A stretch of 64,000 nt of DNA from Zingiber officinale (lineage: Eukaryota; Streptophyta; Magnoliopsida; Zingiberales; Zingiberaceae). The stretch spans positions 45,884,254 through 45,948,253 of the forward strand of contig NC_055997.1 of the NCBI RefSeq assembly GCF_018446385.1, given 5' to 3'. The notes under the pieces were generated by a model. The model was given only the letters and a program-made list of their open reading frames with translations, searched no databases and was not told where the DNA came from. Below, piece by piece: positions 54,120-64,000 of the stretch (its first letter is position 1; each line of letters opens with the position of its first letter). A program made the translations under genes and the position numbers.

Positions 54120-55650
54120 TGATGCATTATTTCTGCCGTTAATTTTCATGTTGTAATCTTTTATATGATTAATTGTTGATTCTTATCATGTTTATTGAGT
54201 TGGATTCATATTATGGGCTTTGTTATAATTCTTCCTATTTTTATGGATTTCTACTTATAATTGTGCACTTTTATTTTTAGGGATTGAACTCAAGTTGAAC
54301 CAAATTGAATCTAAAGAATTGAGTTAATAAGAAGTCCAATCTGAAGAAATCTAAAGTAAATTAAATGAAGAGATCTTATTTTCTAATCTCAAGATCGATC
54401 AGGACTGCAAGTGTAGATATGGCATTATCTGAGCCACTCATCTTGATCTAGCCATCTTGACCATTCAATGGGTTCTAGTTGATCTCGACCATTCACTTAG
54501 ATTTGATTTCAGCCACTCCATTAGATCTAGATTGATCAGGACCGTCGAATCAAATCTAGGGGAATAAAATCCACAAAGCCTTCATCTTCTATGTTCGTGT
54601 TTTTCTCCTCGCATTGGCTAGGGCTCGCGATGCCCACTTCCCTTCGTCTCTTTCTTCACATCTCCGGTCGACGACCTCTCTTCCCTTACCTTCACTACCG
54701 CCGGCTGGCCATTCCCTTTCCATTCTTCTTCTTTTTTATTCTGAGCGGCGAGCGACAACAGTTTCTTCTAGGCGGCAGTAGGCTTCGGCAGCGACTCCGT
54801 TCATCCACCTCGCCACCATCGGGCACAACCCGCAATATCCAGGATCTGACAACACTGCTCCATGATTACCTTGTCAATCAGACATTGCTCAGCCATAGAT
54901 CGATTCTGACAACTGTGAGATTTCCCACTTTCACCGATCAGCCCGGTTTCATCCGAGCTCAACTAGGTTCATCCCTGCATCCACCGGCCACCATTTTCCC
55001 ATAGAAAGCTTCTTCTCCCATTGTTGATATGTTGGTTTGCATGGTTGTTGATTTGATGTAATTGATGTTTCTTTTAGTTGGTTGATGAATGCTTGTACTT
55101 AAGTTGCTCTCCCCTATTTTAGATTTTCAAGTACTCATGTCATTTTGATTCATGTTCATAATGTGTTGGACAAAATGATTCTGTCAATAGTTAGGTTTAA
55201 ATTTGTGCACTTTATTTTGCTTAATTCTTACTTGTCTTGTCTCCTTCAATTGCTTTAAGTTCTGTTCTTCATTTGGATGTCATTAGGTTAGACTAGTTTT
55301 ATTTAATGCTCTAGATTTCATCCAATGCTTACTATATGTTACTTTAATTTCCATGCAATCATATTTTAAGTTAGACTAGATTTTCATACTTGCATTGCTC
55401 TTTTGTTCATTAGGTTTAATTTCATACTTGTTTTGTTATTTCATATCATAGTTTAGAACTCAAACCCAACCCATTCATTTTCATGTTAAAAATTCAAAGC
55501 ACTAATCAATCCTGAATATATCATCCGATCATTATATTCCTTGTGAGACGACCCAAGTCATCTCTATACTACTTTAGTGTAGAGGGGTTCAGTGACTTTA
55601 ATTATAATTTTGGTAAGCTCCCATAGTACGACACTCAAGAGCTCATATCA
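54120..55650 (+). repeat. 5' LTR of gypsy element G (1531 bp)
   Basis: Starts TGATGCATTATTTC right after element C gag and ends GAGCTCATATCA. It is followed at once by TTTTGGCACCGTTGCC (55654-55669), a mutated form of the D-type primer site, which makes it an LTR of an Athila/Tat-lineage element. The rest of G is not seen because another element begins within the next 0.7 kb. The open frame 54591-55004 inside it is C/T-rich leader sequence and not a convincing gene. Confidence 0.7.
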
Positions 55651-55653
55651 AAA

Positions 55654-55673
55654 TTTTGGCACCGTTGCCAGAG
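55654..55673 (+). promoter_or_regulatory. Degenerate primer binding site of G
   Basis: TTTTGGCACCGTTGCCAGAG compares with TTTTTGGCGCCGTTGCCGGGG in D; the differences are G to A transitions. Confidence 0.6.
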
Positions 55674-56343
55674 AAGTGTAGTGGTGTTTGATAATTTTAG
55701 GATTACTTCTTATTTTTTTTTAAAAAAAGTGTCAAATGCATTAATGTTCATAGATTCATGTGTTTGATATCATATACTCCTGTGTCTTCTAATCTTGTAT
55801 GTTAGTACCCATAGAGTACTTAGCAAGATTTTAGATATTTTTTTATCATGAATAAAAATAGGCCTTATGTGTAAATTTGCAAAAATAATAAAAATAGAAC
55901 CAAAAAGAGATGACCAAGGTTTGAACCTTGGATCTCTTACTAGATACATGTATGTGTTAACCAATAGACCAAGAGAAGTTATTGTTAGAGAGAGAAGTGA
56001 CAATATAGTTAAGAGTAAGAAAAGAGCTTCTTTCATTTAGAAGGAGAAGTTAGAGTAGCCTTCTTCCTCTCAAAAGAAAAGAGGATTCTTGCTTCCTCTT
56101 TTCATTAAGGAGGAGTAAAAGAAAGAAGAAGGAAAAGTGCATTTTCCCTTCCTCCTCTCATGATGAATAAAAGGGGAAACTAAAGAAGAAAATTCATTTT
56201 CTCCCCTTCCTCCTCCCTCCTCCTCACCGTGACCAAGAGCCTCTCCCCACCTCCATTGCCGAAACCCAAACAAAGCAAGAAGCTCCTCTCTAGGAAGGTT
56301 CTACAATCAAAGATTTCTTCCCTAAGGAAATCAAACACAAGGA
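55674..56343. other. Junction of G and H; contains a TATA-like site and leader-like DNA
   Basis: No coding region. AATAAAAGGGG near 56165 followed by C/T-rich DNA looks like a promoter and transcript start. The H LTR may therefore begin in this stretch and not at 56344. A tRNA-like stretch lies at 55905-55985. Confidence 0.45.
55905..55985 (-). ncRNA. tRNA-like/SINE-like sequence (degenerate)
   Basis: On the minus strand, TGGTCTATTGG (55971-55961) resembles an RNA polymerase III A box and GGTTCAAACC (55927-55918) a B box, 33 bp apart. The B box sits in a perfect CCAAGGTTCAAACCTTGG-like hairpin, as a T arm would. No full cloverleaf was found. Confidence 0.4.
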
Positions 56344-59146
56344 TGTAAGTATCCCCTCACCTGTGGTACAAGTCGCTTACGAAATTTCCGTGAGGTTAGA
56401 ATGCTTCAAAATAAAAAAATAAAATAAAAGAAAGAAACCTATGCTCATGGATCTCATTATGTTATGATATGAACTTAGTTAAAGATTTATGTTGGATGTT
56501 GTTTAAAGCATGATCTTCTTCTTTTTATGATTCGGCCATGAATGTTTTAGGGCCATAAGAAGCGTAAAAATCTAATCTAACATGTTTATAGACTCCCTTA
56601 TGATATGATGAGAACTTGGCTAGGTACTCATGTATATATGTTGCTTGGAAATTTGATTTTCCTTTATGTAAAGTTTCGGCCATGATAGATTCTAGGGCTT
56701 CAAGAAGCCCAAAATCTAATTTAACTTGCTTATAGATTCCTTTGTGATATGATATGAACTTGACCAAATATCCATGTTTGTATGTTGCTTGGAAATTTTA
56801 ATTCCTTTATAGTAAAGGTTCGGCCATGATGGGTTTAGGGTTTCAAGAAGCTTAGAACCTAATCTAACATGCTTATAGACTCCCTTATGATATGATAAGA
56901 ACATGATTAGTTATTCATGTTTGTATATTGCTTGGAAATTTTATTTTCCTTTATGAAAAGGTTCGGCCATGATGGGTCTAGGGTTTCAAGAAGCTCAAAA
57001 CCTAATTTAACTTGCTTATAGATTCCTTTATGATAGGAGATGAACTTGACTAAGTATTCATGCTTGTATGTTGCTTGGAAATTTTATTTTCCTTCATGTA
57101 AGGGTTTGGCCATGATGGAGCTAGGGTCCCAAGAAGCTTAGAACCTACTCTAACATGCTTATAGACTCCCTTATGATATGATAAGAACTTGGCTAGGTAT
57201 TCATGTTTGTATGTTGCTTGGAATTTATTTTTCCTTTCCTTGAAGTTTCGGCCATGATAGGGTATGGAGTTCATGAAGTTTAAAACCTAATTTAACATGC
57301 TCATAGACTTCTTTATGATATGACATGAGCTTGGCTAGGTATTCATGTTTGTATGTTGCTTAGAAGTTTATTTCCTTTCATGAACTTTCGGCCATGACTA
57401 TATTCTAGGGTTCAAGGAAGTTTAAATTTAAACTTAGCAAGCTCATGGATTTCCCTTATGATATGATATGAAGTTAGCTTGGTATTCTTATGCTTGTATA
57501 AAACTTAGTTTCATGCTCTTAAAGGTTCGGCCACAACCAAGTTAAAAGGCCTAGGAAGCTTAGAACCTACTACCTATGCTCATGATATTCTTTATAGTTT
57601 ATGACATGAAATTGATTTAAGGTTCACATGCTTATATGTTGTTGTAACCTAAAACTAAGCATGGTGACTTTCGGCCACCATATGAAATTAGGGTTAAAGA
57701 CCCAATTATGACTTTGCTAGGTGTCTCACATACTAGGATATGAATTAGGAGATGCTAGTAAATGTTTTCCATGTATGATTATGTTTTCCTATGATGCTTT
57801 ATATGCTTATTTAAGTATGCTCATGAACTATGCATGATGATGACTCTTATGATGTGTTTTATGCTTAAGTATGCATGCTTTATGATAAGACAAGTAACAT
57901 GCCTATTTATGTATGTTTATGAACTATGCATGAAATGATTCTTATGATGACTATGTACCCAAGCATGTATGATTTCAAATATGTAGCATGCTCATTTACG
58001 TAAGCTTATGAACCAGGCATGATAATGATTTTTATGATGGCTATGTGCCCAAGTATATATGCCTTATAATATGATAAGAAAATGGTTAAGAGTTGCTTCC
58101 CTTAAGTTGGGATTAAGAGCACTCTTCATGTTAAGACAAGAGCATGACATTTATGATGATATGATATGACAGTTATGATGATATGATATGCATGACATGT
58201 ATTTTACTTAGTATGACTTGTACCAAGGGTGGGCTCCATAAGCGCCCCTAGGCCGACGGACTATGAATGGGTCTTGTAAAAAGGGATGGGCTCCTTAGTA
58301 CGCCCCTAGGCCGACGGACTGTGAACGGGTCTAGATCTCTAGTAGGTTCGGGGCTAGCTACCCTGTCCTAGGGATTGCGCGCATTTATGAATGTATGTGG
58401 TACAAGCCGGGCCCTCATGATGATGATATTATGTTTAAGTATTAAAAGATATGTTTAAAGACATCTTGCACTTGACATGGCATATGCTTTAAAAAGATAT
58501 TTTGCATAATGCACCCATTCATGATATGATATGTTTTTTTTGGAATTATATGACATGATGTTATGCCATACTCTTATGACTTATAGGACATGATGTTATA
58601 AGATGTTTTGTTTATGATTAATATGATCTGATGATATGTTATGCTTCTATGATTCACATCACATGATTCCTTTATTTATGATATGTTAGAGTATGATATT
58701 TCTTAATAATATGATATGATAGGAGGCTATGTTCACATGATATAATGTTAGATGATTATGTCTCCATTGATTATATGCTTATATGACTATGATATGAGAT
58801 ACGGTTTTTGTGAGTAGGAAAAGGATCTTACTGAGCCTGTGTGCTCATAGCTTACTTTCCTTGTACCACAGATAAAGGCAAGGATTGGATGATCTAAGAG
58901 AGCTGCAGGAGAGGCAAGGAGGTGTGTGTGGCAGTGGCTCAGCTAAGACAAATAAAGACCTGCTATGTTATTTTTGTTATGTCTGACATGAACCAAGTGT
59001 ATTTATGTTACATTCCAGTATAACTTCATGACATTTCCGCTGCTTTATGTTACTAGAAAGAAATTTTAAATATGCATGTGTATCCTGGAATAGTTAAGTA
59101 AGTAAGTAGCCCTGTCCCTTTAGTAGCAGGGAGGGCGGGCGTTACA
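56344..59146 (+). repeat. 5' LTR of Tekay-like gypsy element H (left border unsure)
   Basis: Ends GGGCGGGCGTTACA at 59146, followed by a tRNA-iMet primer site. The left border is either TGTAAGTATCCC at 56344 or lies up to 0.6 kb further left. Contents: the array of about 142-bp repeats (56500-57700), ATGATATGATATG-rich DNA (57700-58200 and 58440-58800) and two copies of TAGGCCGACGGACT (near 58249 and 58306). Confidence 0.55.
56500..57700. repeat. Tandem array of about 142-bp repeats in the H LTR
   Basis: About eight to nine imperfect copies, marked by TTCGGCCATGAT at roughly 56531, 56686, 56820, 56962, 57106, 57248, 57388, 57527 and 57670. Each unit also has TATGATATGA and TGTATGTTGCTTGGAA. 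Repeated short open frames on the minus strand arise from it. Confidence 0.85.
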
Positions 59147-59149
59147 GTT

Positions 59150-59162
59150 TGGTATCAGAGCC
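59150..59162 (+). promoter_or_regulatory. Primer binding site of H
   Basis: TGGTATCAGAGCC (tRNA-iMet type) three bases after the LTR end. Confidence 0.9.
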
Positions 59163-59485
59163 AGGTTAGCCTTTCCACTGCACACACTTCGAGTCTCTTT
59201 CTGCCGCTCCAAGTAAGAATTTCTATGCTTAGTATATTTCTTTTTATGATGCTTATGCTTAGTTAATTTTTTTTATTTTTATTTATTTTATTTATAATGC
59301 TTTAGTTGTATGCATGCTTACCTTATTCTTTTAAGTCACAGTTTTAGTTTAGGTTGCATGATGGTAGGTTAGGGATGATAACACAACAAACTTACAAATA
59401 ATTAGAAATGATGATACCCTTTCGTTCGCCTGGTTAGAAACGATAATAACTTACGCTTGCTCTATTGTCATTAATGAAGATAAGG

Positions 59486-60697
59486 ATGGCAAGAAGACGT
59501 AATACCAGAGCAGAGGAGACAGCACCTCCACCTGATCTGATACATGTAGTTACCAAGCTCCAGCGTCAGGTTACGGAACAGCAACAGATGATCACTGCTC
59601 TGCTGAAACAACAAGGGAATCCTGCCACCCTGCCAGGACATCAGAACGTAGTACCAGTAATACCTACAGCTATACCAGTACCACCGGCACCTGCACCACC
59701 GGTAGGCCCAACTCCAGTGGTTCGTCAGGAGGCATATCTGATTCAGTGGCAGAGACTGAAGCCGAAAGCTTTCTCTGGTAACTGTGAACCATGGGACGCA
59801 CAGGCCTGGTTCAAGACTGTGGAGAGCATAGTGGAGTTACTGGATTGGCCTGAGCACGAAAAAGTCAAATGCGCATCATTCTTCCTTACCGGAGATGCCA
59901 GGATGCGGTGGGACAGAGTGAAAGAAAAAAGACAAATAAATCAGATGACATGGACAGTCTTCGAGACGGAATTTTTCGAAAAATTTTTCCATATGCGAGT
60001 CACAAATAAACACTATGATGAGTTCACCGAGTTCCGGCAAGGTGATCTATCGGTCAATGAAGCTGTTAAGAAATTCAACCGCCTAGCACGTCTGTGCCCA
60101 GAGTTGGTCAGCACGGAGAGAGAAAGGGTCAGACTTATGCTGAAGATGCTCAGACCTGAGATAGCCCTGAACGTGGTCGGAGGAGTTAATAGACCGCAGA
60201 CCGCCGAAGAATTAATCAGCAGCGCTCTGATCACGGAACACTATCAAAAGGCGATGAATGAGGGCAAGAATCAAACTCAGTCGGGAGGACAGAAATCTAA
60301 AAGCACCCGAACCAGCTGGAAAGGAAATCACAGTGGCAAGAGGAAGCAATGGAATGATTCCAAGAGTGGTCCAGCAAGCAAGCAGCTCACATTTCCTCAG
60401 TGTACCACCTGCGGGAAGAAACACCCGGGAATATGCCGTATAGGTACAAATAGATGCTACAGCTGTGGAATGGAAGGACATATGGCCAGAAACTGTCCTA
60501 CACAGATCCAGACACCTACCCCTCCGCAAGTTCAGAAGAGAGGTGCTCCCCCACAGCTACACCTGATGCAAGATGCGATAGAAGGCCCGCAGATAAGCCA
60601 AGGGAGACTGGAAGCTCCGCCAGTAACGACGAATGCCAGAATTTTCTCCATCACCAAGGAGGATGCGGACAATGCTTCTACGGTCGTCACAGGTTAG
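59486..60697 (+). CDS. Element H Gag (Tekay-like gypsy)
   Basis: An open frame of 403 residues from the ATG at 59486 (M-A-R-R-R-N-T-R); an in-frame ATG lies four codons upstream. A coiled-coil and Pro/Ala-rich N-terminus precedes the gypsy capsid: W-F-K-T-V-E-S-I-V and W-D-R-V-K, F-E-T-E-F-F-E-K-F-F, F-R-Q-G-D-L-S-V, F-N-R-L-A-R-L-C-P (residues about 90-220). A basic region and a CCHC knuckle (C-Y-S-C..G-H..C, about residues 325-340) follow. Frame and length are normal, but the following protease and RT are missing. Confidence 0.88.
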   Translation: MARRRNTRAEETAPPPDLIHVVTKLQRQVTEQQQMITALLKQQGNPATLPGHQNVVPVIPTAIPVPPAPAPPVGPTPVVRQEAYLIQWQRLKPKAFSGNCEPWDAQAWFKTVESIVELLDWPEHEKVKCASFFLTGDARMRWDRVKEKRQINQMTWTVFETEFFEKFFHMRVTNKHYDEFTEFRQGDLSVNEAVKKFNRLARLCPELVSTERERVRLMLKMLRPEIALNVVGGVNRPQTAEELISSALITEHYQKAMNEGKNQTQSGGQKSKSTRTSWKGNHSGKRKQWNDSKSGPASKQLTFPQCTTCGKKHPGICRIGTNRCYSCGMEGHMARNCPTQIQTPTPPQVQKRGAPPQLHLMQDAIEGPQISQGRLEAPPVTTNARIFSITKEDADNASTVVTG

Positions 60698-60974
60698 CTA
60701 CCTAATTTTAGTCAATATACTAAAGTTTTATCTGATATTGAAAGTGAATCATTATCTAATACTGAAGGTGAATCAATAGTCAAATTTATTGGGAAGCCGA
60801 GAAACATTATGTGTCACTGGGTCGAAAATATGTCCGGGCAACTCTCTACCCTGACCTTAGCACCGACATTATTCGACAATATATTGCAAAAGCAAACTAG
60901 TGACCAAAGCCTCCAAAGGATTAAGCAATAAACCTTAGAGGGAAAGGATGACGGATTCCGTATTGCGGACAGTG
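60698..60974 (+). other. Deleted pol region of H
   Basis: About 0.3 kb replaces roughly 2.5 kb of protease, RT and RNase H. The left part has a repeated GATATTGAAAGTGAATCA/AATACTGAAGGTGAATCA block of unknown origin. Confidence 0.6.
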
Positions 60975-62107
60975 GAATATTATATCTCAGGGATTGATTA
61001 TGTATTCCAGGGGATCCAGAGTTGTGAAAGAAGATACTGGAAGAGGCCCATGCAACACCCTATGTGATGCATCCGGGTTCCACTAAGATGTACCAAGATC
61101 TGAAAAAGAAGTTCTGGTGGTCCGGTATGAAAAGAGACGTGGCTCAGTATGTCAGTACCTGTTTGACCTGCCAGCAGGTTAAAACAGAACACCAGAGACC
61201 TGGAGGATTACTGCAGTCAATCCAAATTCCAGAATGGAAATGGGAAGATATCTCTATGGATTTCATCTCGGGATTACCCAAGACGACAAATGGTTACGAC
61301 TCTATATGGGTAATCGTGGACAGATTGACGAAATCTAGCCACTTTCTGGCAATTAAGATGACCTATTCTGTTGAGCAATTAGCTCAATTATATGTCAAAG
61401 AAATTGTCAGATTACATGGGATTCCTAAGACCATTATTTCTGACAGAGATGGTCACTTTATTTCTCATTTTTGGGAATGTGTTCAAAAAGCCCTTGGCAC
61501 CAAGCTATTGTTCAGTACTGCCTTCCACCCTCAGACCGACGGACAAACAGAAAGGGTAAATCAAGTACTAGAAGACATGTTACGGGCTTGCGCCTTAGAT
61601 TTCAAAGGGAGTTGGTGCCGATATTTAAGTTTAGCGGAATTCGCCTACAATAATAGTTATCAGGCTACTATTGGAATGGCACCCTACGAGGCTCTGTATG
61701 GAAGGAAATGTAGGTCCCCTATATGCTGGTACGAAGGTGGTGAAAAGAAGGAGATGGGAGTTCAAACAAAATTCATTGACAACACCACCCGTGTTATACA
61801 GAACATCCGCCAAAGAATAGAAATAGCTCAGTGCCGACAAAAGAGTTATGCAGATAAAAGACGAAGGCCCTTAGAATTCAGTGTCGGAGATGCAGTATTC
61901 ATTAAGGTAGCTCCAATGAAAGGAGTGATGAGGTTTGGAAAGAAGGGAAAACTAAGCCCGCGTTATGTAGGCCCATATCAAGTCTGAAAAGAGTTGGCAA
62001 GGTGGCCTACGAACTAGCGCTACCTCAGGAGATGTCAGCTATCCACAATGTGTTCCATGTTTCAATGCTAAAGAAATGTATTCCGAGCACGGACCAAGTG
62101 ATCGAAC
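60975..62107 (+). pseudogene. H integrase remnant
   Basis: Integrase with zinc-binding H-P-G-S and C-L-T-C-Q-Q (about 61070-61180), the first catalytic Asp in E-D-I-S-M-D-F (near 61250), the second in I-S-D-R-D-G-H-F and the Glu in Q-T-E-R-V-N-Q. The clean stretch is 61064-61987. Upstream stops (TGA at 60996 and 61025) lie where arginine codons are expected. After 61987 a frameshift leads into H-N-V-F-H-V-S-M-L-K-K. It ends at 62107 where LTR A4 begins. A chromodomain, if present, is cut off. Confidence 0.85.
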
Positions 62108-64000
62108 TGTTAGCTAGAGCCCTAGAGCCAATCATTTGATGATTGTATTTTGGACTTATTGTATCATATTCTATATAAATAAAGGCATTTGGATTTTGGT
62201 TATTATACTTACTTGTATTGGTGCCAAATAAACTAAGTATAATAATGTCCTTGAGTAGATGGTTCTCACCTATATCAATCGGTTAGTTGAACCGATAGTG
62301 AGATGATATAGGGAATACTACTCTAAATCATTCCTAGTCGAGTATTAACATTCAGGGACAATGTTAATGCAATAAGACTAGCATGTAGGTCAACTCGATG
62401 ACTTGATCTCACAAGTCATGGATATGGAGATATCAAGTTGACACATGGGTATGCATTGGAGAATGTATACTGAATGACCCGCCATGAGAAAGTATCATGG
62501 ATTGTTATATGAGTGTCATATACTTTCTCATGTGGCTATTAGTATGACTATTAGTCCTTAGACCTGAAGTCACCATGGATCCCTACATAAGGAGTTATGT
62601 ACTTTGGTTTTGTCAAACGTTACCCGTAACTGGGGGACTATAAAGGCGATTACTGGGTATATAACGAATTATGTAGAGGGATGTGAGTGATGTAGATGGG
62701 ATTTATCCCTCCCATATGACGGGAGCGACATCGGTATTCTTGATAGAGTGAGACCACTAAGTGCATGGCCATGCCCAAATGAGTCAACATTAGATGTTGA
62801 GCTCATTTGATCGAGTGAGTCTACTTGGAGTTCAAGATTTAGATTGATTAGAGGATGACACGGTCTATGCCTCATATTGATCAATCTAGATGTCTAGGAT
62901 AGAAGGACAATGTCACATATTGTGAGGAGTCACAATTAGTAGTCACAAGGTGATGTTGGATCTCAACATTCTTGTAACTTGGGTAGCAATGATGTATTGC
63001 TAGATGTCGCTCATTGCTTATGTTTCTAAAGGAGTTTAGAAACATTGCCAACGTTACAAGAATCTATTGGGTCACACACAAAGAATAAGTGGATGGAGAT
63101 TAGGTTCATATGATGAACCCATTGGATTAGGTTCATATGATGCACCAAAGATTGGATTCAAATTAGACTTATTGAGTTAGACTCAATTAGATTCAATTGT
63201 TGAATGAGTCTAATTTAAATTTGATTCATTGAGTCAATTTATATTAATGAATTGAGATTCATTAAATTGAAATTGACTTGAATCAAATGTTGGATTTAAA
63301 TCAACAAGGAAGAAATTGGTCAATTTTGACTTGACCAAATGGAAGTTGAAACATCAAGTTTGAGTTGATGCATTTGCCACATCATGTAGGTTGACTCATC
63401 CTACATGGCATGACACATCCTTGCCACATCATCACCACCTCATAATGGTGTGCCACCTCATGGAGGTTACACACCCATTCCTTTTAATGTGGCCGGCCAC
63501 ATTAAATGAGGGGGTTACATTTGTGTGGCCGGCCACACACTTGATGATGGGTGAATGCAATTGATTTGCATTCATTCTAGTTTCTTCTTCCTTGGATGCT
63601 TGCTTCTCCTTGCTGTTGCCGTGACTTCCATGGTGAGGAGAGGGTGTATGAGTTGTGTTCCAAGAGAATAAAGGAAAGTGAAGAGCACAAAGGATGATAC
63701 TACTAGTGAGTGTATAAGATTTCCTTTTTGTATCTTCTTCTTTTCTTCCTTTCCAATCCCATCCGAGAGCTCTAGAAAGTGCTAGCACACTTGGGGCTCT
63801 CTTCTCCATCCTTTGAGTGTGAGAGACACTCCTTGTTCGTGTGGATATCATTAGAGGAGTGTCTACATTGACACTCTCGAGATCCGGCGTACCGTTGGAC
63901 GAGCGGGATTTGCGAGGGCACGCTTCAAGGGTAAAATTCTTAACATGTAGATATAGGAGTAGATCTAAAGTTTTGAAACTCGTACTTGTATTTCATTCGG
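62108..64000 (+). repeat. LTR A4 (family A), running off the window
   Basis: Starts TGTTAGCTAGAGCCC inside the H integrase tail and follows the family A LTR to the window end, still about 100 bp short of its end. It may be a solo LTR or the 5' LTR of a complete element. The expected duplication is CGAAC (62103-62107) to the right. Confidence 0.88.

Noticed and set aside
54591..55004. A 137-codon frame in the G LTR
   Set aside because: C/T-rich LTR leader composition with a run of phenylalanines and no domain.

Overview
This window comes from a large, repeat-rich flowering-plant genome. Nearly every base belongs to nested LTR retrotransposons or to one CACTA DNA transposon. No intact host gene, tRNA or rRNA gene was found. 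Terminal repeats, tRNA-iMet-type primer sites, polypurine tracts, plant-type gag domains, a chromodomain and short GT-AG introns all point to a plant. The species cannot be fixed from the sequence. I use letters A to H for the element families.

Layout, left to right. 1-5555: degenerate Ty1/copia element A1 (+), cut by the window edge, ending in a 1.8-kb LTR. 5556-20207: a second copy of that family, A2 (-), whose leader carries a complete 7.1-kb gag-only element B (10433-17565, TSD ATATA). 20208-21755: another LTR of family A (A3). 21756-22930: a relic of a plant transposon-associated protein gene. About 22931-54119: element C (-), a copia gag-only relic. C is split inside its gag zinc knuckle by the Athila-like gypsy element D (25225-53270, TSD GGCAG). 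D's 3' LTR carries a CACTA element (26365-36632, TSD AAA). That CACTA holds captured gene fragments and a chromodomain gypsy element F (27312-32563, TSD CAAAT). D's second ORF is interrupted by element E (38734-47286, TSD CCAAT). 54120-55650: LTR of a further gypsy element G. About 55.7-62.1 kb: Tekay-like gypsy element H with most of pol deleted. 62108-64000: LTR A4 of family A.

The main observation concerns B, C, D and E. All four keep gag but have no reverse transcriptase, RNase H or integrase. They belong to two superfamilies (copia for B, C and E; gypsy/Athila-like for D). In each, U3 holds a cluster of a family-specific GC-rich palindrome just upstream of a TATA box: GATCGGTC/GACCGATC in B, GGAGGCGCCTCC-like in C, ACACGGCCGTGT in D, TCCGGGCGCCCGGA in E. 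In D and E the same palindrome cluster plus a TATA-like box recurs inside the element, 150-190 bp ahead of a second ORF (ORF2) encoding a putative-plant-transposon-protein domain. In E, ORF2 begins with an 11-nt exon and a 73-nt intron. B keeps an internal cluster and TATA-like box but has no ORF2. The autonomous or pol-bearing elements here (A, F, H) show no such clusters. My reading is a class of two-gene, pol-less retrotransposons with duplicated promoters and possibly a self-encoded regulator. The architecture is seen directly; the function is inference.

Other points: the CACTA element carries a fragment of a glycerol-3-phosphate acyltransferase gene and exons resembling the splicing factor BUD13. 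Family A inserts into its own LTRs. The H LTR has a roughly 142-bp tandem repeat array.
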